Notes under the pieces: model-generated
What the model was told of the DNA's origin: nothing
The model's input: only the letters and a program-made list of their open reading frames with translations
Databases searched by the model: none
Program-made: the position numbers and the translations under genes
Part shown: piece by piece, positions 63,836 to 64,000 of the stretch
Layout of the letters: each line of letters opens with the position of its first letter
Position numbering within the stretch: position 1 is the stretch's first letter
Assembly (NCBI GenBank): GCA_030063045.1
Contig: JAQSEB010000167.1
Coordinates: 124,001-188,000, forward strand
From: Pratylenchus scribneri
Taxonomy: Eukaryota; Nematoda; Chromadorea; Rhabditida; Pratylenchidae
DNA length: 64,000 nt
Reading direction: 5' to 3'

Positions 63836-64000
63836 ATTATAAAAAGGAAAATCGTGGAGCGTTTGCAGGAAAATAATGGATGAATGGTCCTTTTGAGATT
63901 CTTTCAATGAGAGAAATTAGAACCGATATTTCTAAAAATTATTTTTAAATTTTAAGAATTTAATAAAAATTTAAATTAACCCATTTCTGGTACAGAAAAA

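Overview
The window looks like nuclear DNA of a tylenchid, plant-parasitic nematode. The main reasons are an intact, intron-rich gene for a secreted GH5 cellulase with a CBM2 module, a gene type acquired horizontally in these nematodes, lying inside a cluster of SPRY-domain genes whose SPRY part resembles the nematode SPRYSEC family. Strong AT richness and a very long ~164 bp satellite would fit a root-knot nematode (Meloidogyne), but genus is inference.

Layout. Positions 1 to about 42,965 are one uninterrupted tandem array of a 164 bp satellite, all in one orientation, with monomer variants arranged into higher-order repeats (a 478 bp trimer and superperiods of 987, 2,109, 2,147, 2,423 and 3,278 bp). 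The array ends abruptly. From 44.1 to 53.1 kb three paralogous six-exon genes (SPRY-A, -B, -C) lie head to tail on the + strand. After a dead terminal exon of a fourth copy (53.3 kb), an inverted fragment of the cellulase's last exon (54.0 kb) and a SPRY relic (54.25 kb), the eight-exon cellulase runs from 54,811 to 59,195. A fourth intact paralogue, SPRY-D, lies on the - strand (61,690 to 59,801), convergent with the cellulase.

The SPRY genes share the same exon pattern (intron phases 0,0,1,2,1) and the same predicted protein plan: acidic N-terminus, a conserved MDMKQ-type helix, a Lys-rich flank, one membrane segment followed by Cys-Gln, a coiled-coil stalk and a C-terminal SPRY domain. This is a predicted type II membrane (or signal-anchor) protein. 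Their 5' flanks were copied along with the coding parts: a TATA-containing block and a conserved splice acceptor 44-61 bases before each ATG. SPRY-A has lost its normal first splice donor and the TATA block and may be decaying.

Mobile sequence is scattered between and inside the genes: a 173 bp mariner-type MITE, a 618 bp foldback element with an 8 bp target-site duplication inserted in the SPRY-D upstream region, short GC-rich islands, and a 27 bp minisatellite in a cellulase intron. All gene models were spliced by hand from frame, GT/AG sites and comparison of paralogues; no transcript or database evidence was available. No tRNA, rRNA or CRISPR array was recognised.
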